Shown here in pieces: positions 33,031-44,139 of a stretch of DNA of 64,000 nucleotides. The stretch covers positions 55,113,375 to 55,177,374 of the forward strand of contig CM026426.1 in assembly GCA_014871385.1 (NCBI GenBank). The letters run 5' to 3'. The stretch's first letter is position 1. The number at the start of each line of letters is the position of its first letter. This DNA is from Ceratodon purpureus (lineage: Eukaryota > Streptophyta > Bryopsida > Pseudoditrichales > Ditrichaceae). The translations under genes and the position numbers were made by a program. The notes under the pieces are model-generated. The model did no database searches. It worked only from the letters and a program-made list of their open reading frames with translations, and was not told the origin of the DNA.

Positions 33031-34870
33031 TTATGAATCAAATAAATAAATATTAGTAACTTGGTCTCACGAATTACAAGCTCAGCCATCTTGCTATAAA
33101 ATAAATGATTATACACAATTGAAATATAAAGTAATCAGAGCGTAGGGCAATAAATATTTATATATACATTATAATGTATAAGAATATATAATTTCTTTAT
33201 ATAATACAATTACTTAAACTAGCTTTTACTTTACTTTTAAAAATAAAAGTAACTTCAAAAGTAAAGAAAAATGTAAAAGTATATACTAAATTTAAAAAAT
33301 ATAAAGAGTCTGTATTACATTAACAAGATGTGTGGGACCTCAAAGTTTGCGTATAAATACTAAATTTGGAGAAATAAAGTTGAAACTAAAGTATAGGGTT
33401 GAAGTGTAGGAGTATATGAAGATATACAAGTAGAAAAAGAATTAAATGAAGCTTACAACTCACGGTTTTGCATTTCTAGAGTTTCATGGTCCCAAAATTT
33501 TGTGATAATTTTGCAATATAAATACAAGTTTCATCATTGATGTATATCGTGATACCTTACCAATATTATTTGTTCAGTTGTAAATCTATACTATATAGTA
33601 GTATGCATTTTAACAATTTTGTCGTTGTTAAATCATTTTTTTAACAAGTTTGTGAAGATAGATATTCTAGTAAACCTCTCATAACCCAAAGTTCTAGATA
33701 CACTACTTTTCCTTCTTTTAGATATAGTTATTGAATTTACGATATCAAGGATGAAATTGATGTTGGAACTTGTTAGAAGCTTGATGTTAGAAGCTTGTTT
33801 CAATAGCAAGAAATGATACAATGACATACGGAACTCAATGTGGAAGTCCACGTCAAACAAAGGAACACTAATTTATAGACCATACATGATTTATTTTTTA
33901 TTTTTTTAGATTCGTATTTACTTTTATTTACATATTTTTGAACATTTATATTCACTCTCAATAAAATTTAATCTTTAAAGTATTCAAGTTGATAAAATAA
34001 TAGAATTTTCTTCATCATCTTGAAATATTGGGCTTTTAGATGAAGATATAAGAATATAATATAGTATAGAATTTATAGCATACATATTATGACAAAAAAA
34101 TTACTCTCATCCTTTAAAACATCATATTACTCCAAATATTTACTATATATACTAAAGTCAATTCATGTATCCATGGTTCAACATGAGAATTTTGAGACTG
34201 GACTACAAACAACCAAAATATTTAAATACGATAATTTTAAAATTAACAATTGTATTTACTTTTACAGATACTATAATTTTTATAGTGATTTTTACTTTGT
34301 ATGTAAGAGATTCTTTTACTTTTACTTGACTTTTGTATCATATGCACGGGAGCATTATTCAGCATTACCTGCAAGTGTAAGGTACGAGTCAAAGCTAGTG
34401 ATTATACATTCAAAACAACACGAATTATTCAAAGCAACAAAACTTATAGTGTTCCATAATGTAACATTATAATATTTGGAAGTCTCATTTTAAGCTTTTT
34501 TTTCATTAGTCTTTTGAAAAATTCCCTTCAAACTAGACTAAACACTTAATATACAGCATGTGCAACCAATGAAACTTATCCTAATGATAGAATTATCGTG
34601 TTATTTTTCCATGTACAACCGATAAAACTTATCTTAATGATAGTCTAATTATCGTGTTATTTGTCCATAAGATCCCACTATTTCACCATAACTCAACGCA
34701 GACATATAGTGTTTGAGTTCTCTTAAACCCCAGCACATAAATCACCATGTGAAATAGACCTTAATATTTTTAAATTCAATCTAAATCGTTTATTTCAAAT
34801 CCATTCCACTTGACACCAAAATATACAATCTTTTTGTTTGAAGATAAAAAGCTGTAGATAAGGGAGTTCC
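33031..34870. other. very AT-rich non-coding stretch
   Basis: No gene is recognised. ORF 34,089-34,472 is composed of F, Y, K, I and N as expected from AT-rich DNA. Confidence 0.6.
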
Positions 34871-34877
34871 AACCAGA

Positions 34878-34975
34878 GATTACAGTTCACGGACGGGTTC
34901 AAACCCCCGACCTCCAGTACGACAGTCTGATGCACTATGTTGATTCTCTTAACTTTGGTAACCTGCGAAATGTGG
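34878..34975 (-). tRNA. tRNA-like relic (tRNA pseudogene or tRNA-derived SINE head)
   Basis: The minus strand reads GTGCATCAGACTGTCGTACTG then GAGGTCGGGGGTTTGAACCC. This resembles a D-arm end, anticodon arm, variable loop and T arm (B-box-like GGTTTGAACCC) in the right order and spacing. Acceptor stem and A box are poor, so it is not a working tRNA. A SINE head is equally possible. Confidence 0.45.
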
Positions 34976-34997
34976 ATAGAAACCGTGTTATTTGTAT

Positions 34998-35060
34998 TGG
35001 GATCTTAGGGAACGCCGACGTTCCCTATGTTGGGAGCGTAGGCGCTTCCTTAAGGTCCCA
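34998..35060. repeat. 63-bp compound inverted repeat (three-stem/cruciform-like)
   Basis: Outer arms TGGGATCTTA and TTAAGGTCCCA pair with one mismatch. Inside, GGGAACG...CGTTCCC forms a perfect 7-bp stem, followed by a weaker GGAGCG..CGCTTCC stem. Confidence 0.6.
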
Positions 35061-35165
35061 TAAAAATGTAAAAATGCATATTATACTTAAAAATTATGAA
35101 AGTATGTATCAAAAAAAGTAAGAACTATGTATTAAAACAAAGCGGAAGGGTATGTTCTAAGATTG

Positions 35166-35425
35166 CAGTTGGGGCCCCCAACTAGTGCAGTCACGGGCCC
35201 CCAACTAGTGCAGTCACGGGCCCCCAACTACTGCAGCTGGGACCCCTAACTAGGTACAGCTAGGGCCCCCAACTAGTTACAGCTAGGGCCCCCAACTAGT
35301 GCAGCTGGGACCCCCAACTAGTTGCAGCTGGGGCCCCAACCAGTGCGACCGGGGCCCCCAACTAGTGTGGCCAAGGCCTCCAACTAGTGCGACTGGGGGC
35401 CCTACCTAGTGCGACCGAACCCTTC
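35166..35425 (+). repeat. GC-rich minisatellite, unit ~22-25 bp
   Basis: About eleven units based on GGGCCCCCAACTAGTGCAG with variants (AGTTACAGCTA, AGTGCGACCG). GGGGCCCC and CAACTAGTTG give each unit internal symmetry. It stands out sharply in the AT-rich surroundings. Confidence 0.85.
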
Positions 35426-35429
35426 AATT

Positions 35430-36945
35430 CAACATTGTATTCATTAAATTGGCAAATCTTGTTTATATCTGGCGTGGTAGCTGTGTAGATTGTGATTGGC
35501 TCAAAATGAATGAAGACAAACTTGTGGAAAAGAAGATCCAAGTCTATTGAAACATACAAAACAAATCCAAAACAAAAGAAAGAGGGTGGAAGCACACTAT
35601 GGTGGACTGCTTTTGACATGTAATTGTACTCAAGAAAGCACTAAAAGCCAACGCCCAATTTTGATGGGTATTTAAGGTACTAGAAAATTTAAATTTTAAA
35701 TAAACAAGGTTTAGAAGGAGCATTGGAAGAATATGGTTCAATACTTCAAAAATCCACCTGAAAATTCTAATTTTTTACTAAACTTAATAATGTCAAAATT
35801 TTTGCCCTTTGATCGCTAAGAATTGTAAGGAAAGAATGAGTGCTTGGGAAATAATGATACAATATGTGTTACCATAGAAGGTGCTCTTTTTAACCATATA
35901 ATTTTTTATGTACTTTGCAACTTAATTTTTATCAATATTGATTACATTGTGACATTTTTTACTGTTGTAAAGTACTTTTCTGAAAAGCAAGAAGTGCAAT
36001 TTTCAGTATGTTTCTAATGTTTTTCAAAAATTGGTGAAGTGATTGCACACTCCATTACTCCTTTCACCCAACTCCACAAAAAATTGAGTGCTGTAGGATG
36101 TAGAGGGGTCTAAGAAAGGCCATTGAAGAAGCAATTTTACAGGATTTAGAGGGTGTAACGTACTTTTGGATCCACCTGATGTCCTTCCATCCAAGAACAA
36201 TGGAAAAAATAACCAGGGAGTCGAAATATTAATCAAAACATAAAACAAAGACTACGAAATTGGAAGTATCGGGGAAATGGAACCGGGTAAAATAAAGATG
36301 AAAAATAACAAGCAACAATACATTTTCACAATTTTTTTATAAAAAGGACTATGAATGGAAGATAGAATGGAAGAAGGATGAAAAAACATTAACATGGACA
36401 AAACGAAAGAAAAAATGACGTGGAGAAGAAGAATGAAAAAGTTACACAAAAAAGAAGAGTAGAAAAATGCGTTGGACTTCTCGTTAATTTTAGAAATGAA
36501 GAAGAAATTTCAATAAATCTGAAATCTAGTAACTTGAAGAAGATGACATAGGATTATAGAATTTGACGAAATTGAATTGAGTTTTACATGCAGCTTCTAT
36601 TCAAATAGGAGTACGAGCGTCTTCAAAAGCTTTTCCCTTATTGTACATCTAATTTAAAATACATCGTGCAAAGAGGCTCAGAAAACAATTTAGTGACCTC
36701 AATTACAGGACACCATATTACTGACCCCCCAAGTTCATCTCCATTTCTAGTACCACTAGAAAGTATGTACACTCAAAATTATCCACTACTGTTCATTGAG
36801 TAAACTCTCTTCGTCATGAGTACTTGCGTTGACTTCTCTAATATTCTACAGATTCTAAGCCCCACTAACGTGTACACACTCTTGTATATCCGCATGGAAT
36901 AGTGTTTCTAATCCCACAATATCATGATAAGCCTTGATGCGTACG
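35430..36945. other. AT-rich non-coding stretch
   Basis: No supported gene or RNA. ORFs on the minus strand are low complexity. Confidence 0.5.
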
Positions 36946-37219
36946 CAGAATACTAAACGGGCGGGAGAGGTTCAGAAATAATCCACCCGTTTCATTGATT
37001 TAACAGACCACATCACGAGTACGTAAGTTGACTTTTTCCAAATCATGTCCATGCAATGATGATACGTTTAACTAAGAAGGACATGGACTTCAGGATATTA
37101 CACTCACACCTCCAGGAAGATGTTCTCTCATTCTCTACGCCCTGCAACCAACTTTCTCATTCAACCCCGCATCTTCTCTCCCAAACTCCTCCTTAATTCT
37201 GCTGTAGCAACCTAGCTCG

Positions 37220-39392
37220 ATGGGGAAAAGCAAGAAGCCACAACGAGTGGTTGTGCTAGCAGCTCAGGCGAGTTCTAGTGAGACTAGCTCCTTTGAAGCA
37301 CCTTTGAGTTATGATTTCATCAATCCTTCGATTTGGGCTGAGGCATTCGACTTGAGAGGAGTGGGTGAGAATATGCGGAAGCACCTCACAAGCGTGGCTC
37401 CATTTCTGCTTGGAGACGCCGCATGCTATAGCTCTGATTTTTTTGTTGACGTGGGAGGACTATGTGGTAGCAGCGTCCCATTCAAGCGACTCAAGGAAGA
37501 GCACAACCTGCCACTTGAAGCAATTGTGGGCACCTATCCGCTCAACAAGAATGAAAATCGCCATCCATTGCGGCATATGACAGAGGATGTTGTAGCGAGG
37601 GCACTTAGGATGTACCAGCGCGTTTATGGGGGGACAGCTCCAGACAATGGCGAGTTTGGCACGGCATTTGTCAGGGGCTTAATGCTTGATGCCAAACGTT
37701 GGAAAATCAACTGGGCCGAAGGTGCTGCTGAGATAGCGAAAGTAAGTCTCCTTAATTTTGATGTATGTCTTCTCTTCGTTGATTTGGATCATATCATCAT
37801 AGACTAACTGTTGCTTCTGTGTACGCAGAGCCGCCTCAAAAGTCCAGTGCTGAATCCAGCGAAGCTCACACCGCCGTGCTTGCGTGAGCAGATCCAGGCG
37901 ATGCTGAAAGTGTTCAGAGCAGTAGTCGATAAGGTGGTACGCGAGAAGAATGCGGCAGCAAAAACCATCTCTGAGGGAGGTGTGCCGCGTCCAGGAGGTA
38001 TTGTGCGACAACTACGTGCTCCAGAGCCTGAAGTTGAAGTGCCGATCCGGAAGTCACCTGTGAGCCGTCGAAGTGTGGTGGGCAAGGGTCCTGCTCCAGC
38101 TCCGAACCTGCTTCCGCCCACTCCTGCAACAGCCTCCGCAAGCAGTAAGAAGAAGCCCCTTGAGGTTACTTCAGACACTGGACGCCAGAAGCTCGCCACC
38201 GTAGAGGGATCCGCATCTCTACTGAAGCAACGGGATTTCAAAGAAGGATTACTCATCAAGATGAAGGATGAGCTGGAGCGCGCTGAAATAGCGCTTGCAA
38301 TGCGGTAATCTAGGCGGGAGGAGTTGCAGCGGTTGGAGCAGACCAAGTGGGACGAGTTCGCTGGTATCCAACATTCCAAGCAAGCAATGGCTTCGATGGA
38401 TGACGCTGCTAAGAAGGTGATTGATGCGCGCCTGCGATCACTCATGGAGGATGCAGTTGCCGTGTCTACCAACGTGGCAACCCTAAACCCTGAGATTAAG
38501 CACTGGACCGAAGCTGCCGCCAACTTACGTTCTCAGCTGCTCCAGCTTCAGGAGTCCATTAAGATACTTGAAGCAAAAATTGATGTTCTCATAGTTCAAG
38601 AGAGTTGTATACGCCCACAACATTTTTATACAGCGTTTCCTATGAACCTTGGAGAAGTGGTGCCGCTTAAGACGCACCTCTCCTGTGTGGGGTGCGGACG
38701 CTACTGGGTTGACATGGCTTTAGCAAACCTCCCTTGCGGATGTCTTCTCCACCCAATATGTTTATTCTAGGTCGCCCTCAATGCTTCACCACGCTATCCT
38801 GGCTGCAATGCCAAGCCATGTGCTGGCTAGATGGGACAGTGGGGCTTCAAGTCTGACTTTGCTACCGCACGCACTGCTGCAATAGCCGTGAAGAGAGAAG
38901 GTTGGGCACCTCCGCTGAGTCGCTCTGAAGCAAAGACACAATTCACAAAACAGAAGACCACTGATAAACCGTCACCCCTGTTCTCCTCCCCGAAGCGAGC
39001 TTGTCTTCCAGCACTGCTGGAAAATGGGCCCGATGACGAAGTGCAAGAGCACATGTCTGTGGAGCCTGCTTTTCCACCACGTGTCGATGCACCTAGTGTC
39101 ACTAATAGCACCCTCCTGTGAAGAAGTAACTGTTCACAACAACAAGGTCGTCGAAGTAGGAAGCGGCGCCACAACAGCAACGACGTGCGGAAAGCCAAGA
39201 GAGGCTGCTGCAAGTAATACCCTGAAGAAGTTAGTTTCCAAAGTCAACGATGCAGGCCACGACACGGCATCATCCTGCTGCAGCCCACTCGTAGATGCAA
39301 AACTTGAGCTCATCGTTGGAACTCCTCCTGCAACCGTGGATCCTGCCAAGTTAAGAGACATTGTGAACATTGCATGTGCAGCCGCAGCATGA
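37220..39392 (+). pseudogene. coiled-coil Cys/His-finger family, copy at 37 kb (best preserved)
   Basis: Exon 1 is 37,220-37,741 (174 codons, start context CTCGATGGGG), intron 37,742-37,828, exon 2 from 37,829. Residues ~45-75 hold domain 1 (FDLRGVGENMRKHLTSVAPF, LLGDAACYSSDFFVDVGGLC). Domain 2 follows (HMTEDVVARALRMYQRVYGG, TAPDNGEFGTAFVRG, NWAEGAAEIAK), then a Pro/Ala-rich linker. A coiled coil comes next (KDELERAEIALAMR, stop, REELQRLEQTKWDEFAG..., LRSQLLQLQESIKILEAKID). The finger is CVGC, CGCLLHPIC, CNAKPC and MGQWGF. In-frame stops occur at 38306 (TAA), 38768 (TAG) and 38828 (TAG). The last two fall where paralogues or context suggest Trp, consistent with TGG-to-TAG change. A frameshifted Ala/Lys-rich tail ends at 39392. 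Confidence 0.7.
37742..37828 (+). other. intron of the 37-kb finger gene
   Basis: The donor GTAAGT follows GCGAAA, and the acceptor is TGTACGCAG. It is phase 0, and splicing keeps the protein-like frame open. Confidence 0.65.
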
Positions 39393-40550
39393 GCAAATCC
39401 TACTACTCCAACATGAAGGACCATGAAGGAAGTTTTAGCTGCCGCTGAAAGATAGCATACATACACTTTTAGAAGACTAGCTGCAGATAGAAGTTCAATC
39501 AGCACTAGACCCTTCCGTTTCTTAGCACAACAGCATGTCACATGTGCACATAATGTATTATCTTTTTTGCAATGGAAGCTGAAAATGTGCCCTCTTTTTC
39601 CCACTATTTTGAACTCTCTGAATTGCTAATATCTGTCCACTTCGTAAGTATGAAGGGCTGAAATTCTATCCTTGATTTGTGGCCATGCAGGTATACTCAT
39701 GGTCGTTGGTGCTGGTGTGCAATGCATTGCTTAGCAACCATTAATTCTTCTTCGATGCTTCAGTGTAAATATCTATGCACATCGATAAGAATCAGAAGCA
39801 CTCGGGTCTTGATCAAGTTCGACTCTACTCTTTGGAATGCACCAGCATGTCCTTCTTCCTATCATATACAAACTGAAAGAGTTTTGTTATCGAGTGGTTG
39901 ATCATTCGCTATAATTATATATTACAATGAATGATGTGAATTGAGTACTGGACATGTAAGGGAATGCCTTTTGGTCATGTAAGGCAGTGCCTACATGTTC
40001 TGGTTCTAAAGCTCATTTGTACAAAGCTGATTACTTAATGTTCTTGAAATTTCCAACAATTAGAAAACAATTTATGTGTTGATAGACTTCGATTTTTACA
40101 GACTTACATATGCATATGTGATCGACAATTTGACTTGTTTCAGTTGCTTACGCTTGGTGTCCACTTTGTTGAAGCTTCAACACTGCTTTGCGTGTATTTG
40201 TTAATTGCTTGCTTTGCTCAAATTCGCGTCCATTCCTTTTCTTTAGAATGGAGTACCTTTTGCAATTCCAGATTTGGATTAGTGAAAAGCTTGTTAGTTA
40301 TGCAAACACAAGATTATTAAGCATAAAATCTGATTTGCAAGGACTCTATGTTCAATTTAGTGTCCACTACTTAATTTAAAATCGAATTTTTTATGCAATC
40401 CCGAGTTTGGAACATGGAGATGCTTATTAATTATGCATAAATCAGAATAAGAGATTTAAAGTACTATTGTAGATTTTTTTAATATTTTAATTTTTTTGAT
40501 TTTTAGGATTTCAAGTTTGTTATAAGTATGCTCAGAACATACACTCTTTC
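39393..40550. other. non-coding stretch between convergent genes
   Basis: No supported gene. It probably holds the 3' end of the finger transcript. Confidence 0.4.
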
Positions 40551-40551
40551 G

Positions 40552-40712
40552 CCAAAGCCTTGGTGGCTTGGTGATCCGAGGCTTCGGGTTTGAACTGCCA
40601 TGGCAGCCCCAGGGCGCTAGTGCCGGGTACGAATCCACCCTCTGACACCCACCCCACCACGCTTACACGCTCGCACAGATTGAGTGCTTTTTTTTTTTTA
40701 ATTTTTTTTTTC
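40552..40712 (+). mobile_element. SINE-like insertion with poly(T) end
   Basis: A-box-like TGGCTTGGTGAT and B-box-like GGGTACGAATCC lie in Pol III order, with a GC-rich body (CCATGGCAGCCCCAGGGCGC) in AT-rich surroundings. A terminal T tract (40,688-40,712) resembles plant SINEs that end in T. Target duplications were not identified. Confidence 0.4.
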
Positions 40713-41319
40713 TTTTATTATTTATTTTCACTAAGGTGTTCTTTTACCGGATATGAAGATTTTGATGTAAATTGTTCTGTAGGAACTTCTTTACTATCAC
40801 CATTCTTTCACTCAAAACTAAACAAATGTGACTAATAAATTGAAAAAAAAGGGCCTCAAATAGTATGCATCCCGGACTAAACCCACTAAAAAATCGAATA
40901 AACAAAAAAGATTGCAGCAAGGAAAGATGAAAAACAATATCCATAATCAAGGAAATTTAAAGAAACGTCAACATGTTCCAATTCTTTTAAGGATGGATGA
41001 CAAATGGATGTTCAAAAAATCAAGTTTCAGGTTCTCATAAAGGTGAACTAATCTTGCTCTGATTACTATTGATTTGGGTACTTCGTTTCCACACAATCAA
41101 AGTCTTCTCGAGTTGCTTAGGTGGGCTTTCCACTACACATAAAAAGTGGAATTGAAACATGACAGCTGAATATATATAACATCCACTTCCACAAAGTGAC
41201 AAAGATCTGGGACTTCACAAAATTTTACCTCCATAGATAGACTAAAAAGAAAATATTTTGTGTAAAACTTCTCATTTCGAATGGCTTAGCAGTTTCTAAC
41301 ATCAGAGCTCTCTGTAAAA

Positions 41320-43193
41320 TCAAGTGATATCAGTCACAACTTCTACACTAGTCTGAGATTCACTAGCACCCGCTTCTGTGCCCCTACTTGTCTCTTTGAT
41401 ATCTGCTGCCTCAGGAGACACATATCTACTGCCCTGGCGGGTGCGACTCTCACGCCAAACCTCACTAGCCGCCCCTGCCCCAGACGCATGCCATGCTTCA
41501 CGCCTCCTAGCCATACATTCAAGGGTTGCTGGATCTGGTAACACCTGCTCGGATGCCGAAGTCCTCATTTGCAACTTTGCAGCATACCTGTGCTGTATAT
41601 TTCTATACCAGAACTCATACTGCTGAACGATAACACTCGTCCTAGCTACTGTCCCACCATGCTGTCCATGGTATTGCTAGATGCTTTAGCAGCATGGTGC
41701 GATTTCTCCATTCCTTGGCAGTTCCATACAGACAAACTCCCATACTGTTCAATAAACCAGGGTCTGTGCTTCACCAACACGTGCTGCCAACAAAAGATCA
41801 GGGTCAATCTAAAACTTGTAAACATAGTATAAAAAGCAAACATGGTTGTTGAAGCATCAATTACATGGAGGCCATAGCGAGCCTAAACCACGAACAAGCT
41901 AAAACGCTCACAACACAAGCCAGTTAACACTTTGAAATACTCACGACATAGTGCGTCACGTGACCCTCCCCATGTGCCGCAACAAATGCTCTCCCGAAAC
42001 TCTTAATGACAGATTTACAGTTCCTCCTCTGATCGTCTGTCAGAACCAAGCCAGTGAAGTATGGCTGCAATGCCTTGAGAGTCTCCCATACTCGCCTGCG
42101 CTTCACCCTTGCATGGCAAATTTCTAGGTTATTTGATTCTGAAGCGAGTACGTCCTTCCAAACCTCGTCATTTCCGGACCACGAACTTGGTCCAAACAGT
42201 TTGCTTGCACAGACTCCGCCAAGGCTCGGCTTCTGAAGAACATTCCCCGTTTTCCCAGAGAGTTGCGGGTCTTGCTTTAGCACACAGTTCGACCCTTCTA
42301 CACCAATAGCAGACATGGTTTTCTCCATAGCGTCAATTGCAGCGGATTTCCTCTCCCCCTCTTGCATGTTCTAGACAAACATGAAGTGCAGATGTAACAC
42401 TTTCTCAACAATAAGAAAACCATGAATTCGCAACAGCCTGCTTCCATATTACACTCACAGATAAGTAAATAGCCGCAACAACACTATAAAACGTAACTGC
42501 CGAAGCATTTCACAAACGTCTAAGAACCTGAGCAAGATCGTCTACATTCTTCATGCTTGACGTGTGTACGCGCTTGCGGAGACTCCTCCGGGTCTCAACC
42601 ATGTATTTCATTTTTGCTTGTAGATCTTCACGCGCTGTTTTTGATTTCGATAACTCTGCCTGCAATGAAACTACCGTTGCTCTAAATCCCTCCGCTGCAG
42701 CAAGAAGTGACGTCCTCAACTCTGTTCATGTGGCTTCTGAATTGACCAGTTCGCTCACTAATCTTTCACGCTCTTTCCCAAGCAAGGATACGGTGCTCTT
42801 CAAATTGTCAATATGGCGTCTACATTCTTCATGTTGCTGACGAAGACAATGTTTGTCAAAATCATAACCACGGACCGTCGATTGCAAGCTCGTGACTGCA
42901 CTGCCCAAGCGTTTTGTGTATCCCAGCATACCTCCTTCGCCGTGGCATAGGAATTCCAAGTACTTTTTCAACGTGCTAAAGCATGGATGCAAACTTGTTG
43001 CAGGATCAACTGGATATAACCTCCCGTCCACCCACAGGTCGATGTTCTTCCCCCCATTAGCCCTCCTTGCAACAAATCCTGCACGTGAACTGCGTTCGTC
43101 TAACAAATGACCTTGCTTAAGCACTAGAGCGTAGATCGATGCCAAACGCACAGAAGGCACGTACGTGTTGGTCACATCTCGAAGCGCCTTCTT
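41320..43193 (-). pseudogene. long coiled-coil / QGxEKSH transposase-like gene, copy 2
   Basis: The frame is open from a TAG at 43,196. The position matching the ATG of copy 1 reads AAG, so the start is lost or upstream. Matching segments: ALRDVTN; NIDLWVDGRLYPVDPATSLH; LEFLCHGEGGMLGYTKRL; a coiled coil (LLGKERERLVSELVNSEAT, KTAREDLQAKMKYMVETRRS). The middle third present in copy 1, including its C-x2-C block, is missing here. Then AIDAMEKTMSA, LGGVCASKLFGPSSWSGNDE, VWKDVLASE, GEGHVTHYVV, YGSLSVWNCQGMEKSHHAAK. After a one-base frameshift, IVQQYEFWYRNIQHRYAAK follows, with a Ser/Glu tail ending at 41320. It converges on the finger gene. A non-autonomous or dead copy. Confidence 0.5.
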
Positions 43194-43513
43194 CTAATCC
43201 GACAAAAAAAGCAATAACACATATAGTTGAATCTCACAACACCGTACAAATGTGAACAACAATAAAATTAACAGCACTTTCCATTCCTAAATTGGGCAGA
43301 TACGACACACACGGTGCATGAATAGAACTGACAGCATACTTCAAGTAGAATGCTGTAGCAAATTTTCATAACTGTACACAGCTCTCGATTTGGCGCGCCA
43401 CTGCCACGGGACATGTCATGCTTGCACCTCCCGCCTTTTTAGTGGAGGTATTTCCTGCCCCCAGTTTGCCCACGGGGCTTATTTAATTCCCATCAATTAT
43501 ATCAAATAGGGAA

Positions 43514-43974
43514 TGTTCGAATATTATAACCCAAGATTACAATGACCCAGGGGTACAATGGATTGACTTTGCAGAATGCTAATAGTTATTTTATCCGGGT
43601 TTCAATGATTGTTGGTTGGTACTGGTCACTATTCTACTTTGTTTTATTGGAGTGCTATGGACCGCTCCTAGGATATAATGATTACTTCGACCCTGCCCAA
43701 GCACTGTTGGCCGGTTGTCCCCAACGAAAAAAGGACTACCTTTCAACTGCCCGGGATTCCCTTGGAGGGCAACTTGGAGACTCAAAAACTTTTCTAATGA
43801 TGTGTTTTTTGGCTGTTTTTCCTTGATTTAAGTAGTTATGACCTCTTTCTCACTTGTATTTGTATGATTCCAGTACTCTTTGAGAGTTAGAAGTGCTTAG
43901 TTTAGTTGAGTTTTGTTGGGTTTTGATGGTTTTGTGAAGGGTTCAGATTTAAGGGTTGAATCCTCCCTTTACCA
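43514..43974 (+). repeat. probable solo LTR
   Basis: It starts TGTTCGAATATT and ends CCTCCCTTTACCA (TG...CA). The last ~190 bp match, in reverse orientation, the LTR at 58,992-59,423: GGTAAAGGGAGGAT, CCATCAAAACCCAACAAAA, CAACTAAACTAAG, AATACAAGTG. The rest has diverged. No gag or pol is attached, and 5-bp flanking repeats (GGGAA and TTGGC) do not match. Confidence 0.6.
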
Positions 43975-44139
43975 TTGGCGACCATACTATAGTTCAAACC
44001 ATGTGATCTACTGCTTGATGTGTGTAATTTCACACGCTAGAAAGGTTTTGAAGTGCTGAAACTAGCTCTTACTAAAGCAGAACAACATTATGTCCTGCGT
44101 TAAACTGCGTCATCAGGGACATAAACCTGGACTTATGGA

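Larger units (their letters stand above)
36951..43444. mobile_element. candidate two-gene DNA transposon with CACTA-like short inverted ends
   Basis: The left end is TACTAAACGGGCGGGAGAGG at 36,951-36,970. The right end, read inward on the minus strand from 43,444, is CACTAAAAAGGCGGGAGGTG. Fourteen of the sixteen bases of ACTAAAnnGGCGGGAG match. Inside are a finger gene (plus, 37,220-39,392) and the long QGxEKSH gene (minus, 43,193-41,320), each starting about 250-270 bp from its end and converging. The flanking trinucleotides (GAA left, GAG right) do not match exactly, so a target duplication is not shown. The same gene pair and orientation occurs at 21.6-28.65 kb. Confidence 0.45.

Noticed and set aside
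34089..34472. 127-aa ORF on the plus strand
   Set aside because: Composed of Phe, Tyr, Lys, Ile and Asn as expected by chance in AT-rich DNA; no paralogue or splice context.
37804..38523. 239-aa minus-strand ORF
   Set aside because: It is antisense to the finger gene's exon 2, which has splice sites, paralogues and domain structure.
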